NCBI GenBank assembly: GCA_031262635.1 | Contig: JAISHN010000055.1 | Coordinates: 1 to 5,293 of the forward strand | Reading direction: 5' to 3' | Length of the DNA stretch: 5,293 nt | Source of the DNA: Holosporaceae bacterium | GTDB taxonomy: Bacteria; Pseudomonadota; Alphaproteobacteria; UBA3830 | In this document: in pieces, positions 5,260-5,293 of the stretch | How the letters are laid out: each line of letters begins with the position of its first letter | How positions within the stretch are numbered: the stretch's first letter is position 1 | Notes under the pieces: generated by a model | What the model was told of the DNA's origin: nothing | Databases searched by the model: none | Seen by the model: only the letters and a program-made list of their open reading frames with translations | Position numbers and translations under genes: made by a program

Positions 5260-5292
5260 GGGCGAATGACTATTCGCCCCTACGATATGCGT
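5260..5292. repeat. GGGCGAAT hairpin repeat, copy 2
   Basis: GGGCGAAT (5260-5267), loop GACT, ATTCGCCC (5272-5279), then CTACGATATGCGT. It is in direct orientation relative to copy 1, and the two bracket a 262-nt segment (4998-5259). It may extend past the right edge. Confidence 0.75.
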
Positions 5293-5293
5293 C

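Overview
The window looks like a piece of a low-GC alphaproteobacterial chromosome, possibly from a host-associated lineage. The evidence is gene content: a dCTP deaminase of the longer alphaproteobacterial type, a Tim44-like (TimA-type) membrane-anchored protein directly downstream of it, a MepM/Csd3-like M23 peptidase, and three TTAA-N7-TTAAC boxes that match the binding site of the alphaproteobacterial cell-cycle regulator CtrA. I cannot place it in an order from sequence alone.

Positions 1-3803 hold five tightly packed genes, all on the minus strand. In reading order they are an M23 zinc endopeptidase (2670-3803), ribonuclease D (1573-2661), tsaB for tRNA t6A synthesis (968-1576), dcd (335-886) and the N-terminal 110 codons of a Tim44-domain protein that runs off the left edge (1-330). 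Spacing is 8 nt, a 4-nt ATGA overlap, 81 nt and 4 nt. The 81-nt gap before dcd contains a good sigma70-like promoter, so dcd-timA may be a sub-operon. Cell-wall remodelling, RNA processing, tRNA modification and dUMP supply are housekeeping roles.

Positions 3804-4190 are a divergent, AT-rich intergenic region with no gene. It carries the three CtrA-like boxes, two of which form the arms of an imperfect inverted repeat, and a weak promoter in front of the tRNA.

Positions 4191-4732 run on the plus strand: tRNA-Pro(UGG) followed after only 14 nt by luxS. The luxS ribosome-binding site starts at the first base after the tRNA CCA, so the two almost certainly share a transcript. LuxS is uncommon in Alphaproteobacteria, so lateral acquisition is a reasonable inference.

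Positions 4733-5293 contain no confidently identified gene but much repeat structure: a nested inverted-repeat block with two CCTTCGCTTCGCTC copies (4791-4945), and two copies of a GGGCGAAT-hairpin repeat (4961-4997 and 5260-5292). Between the latter lies a run of nine G residues inside a small plus-strand ORF with a strong Shine-Dalgarno. Adding one G (or removing two) would open that frame to the window edge. This possible phase-variable locus, the CtrA-like cluster and the tRNA-luxS junction are the points most worth checking.
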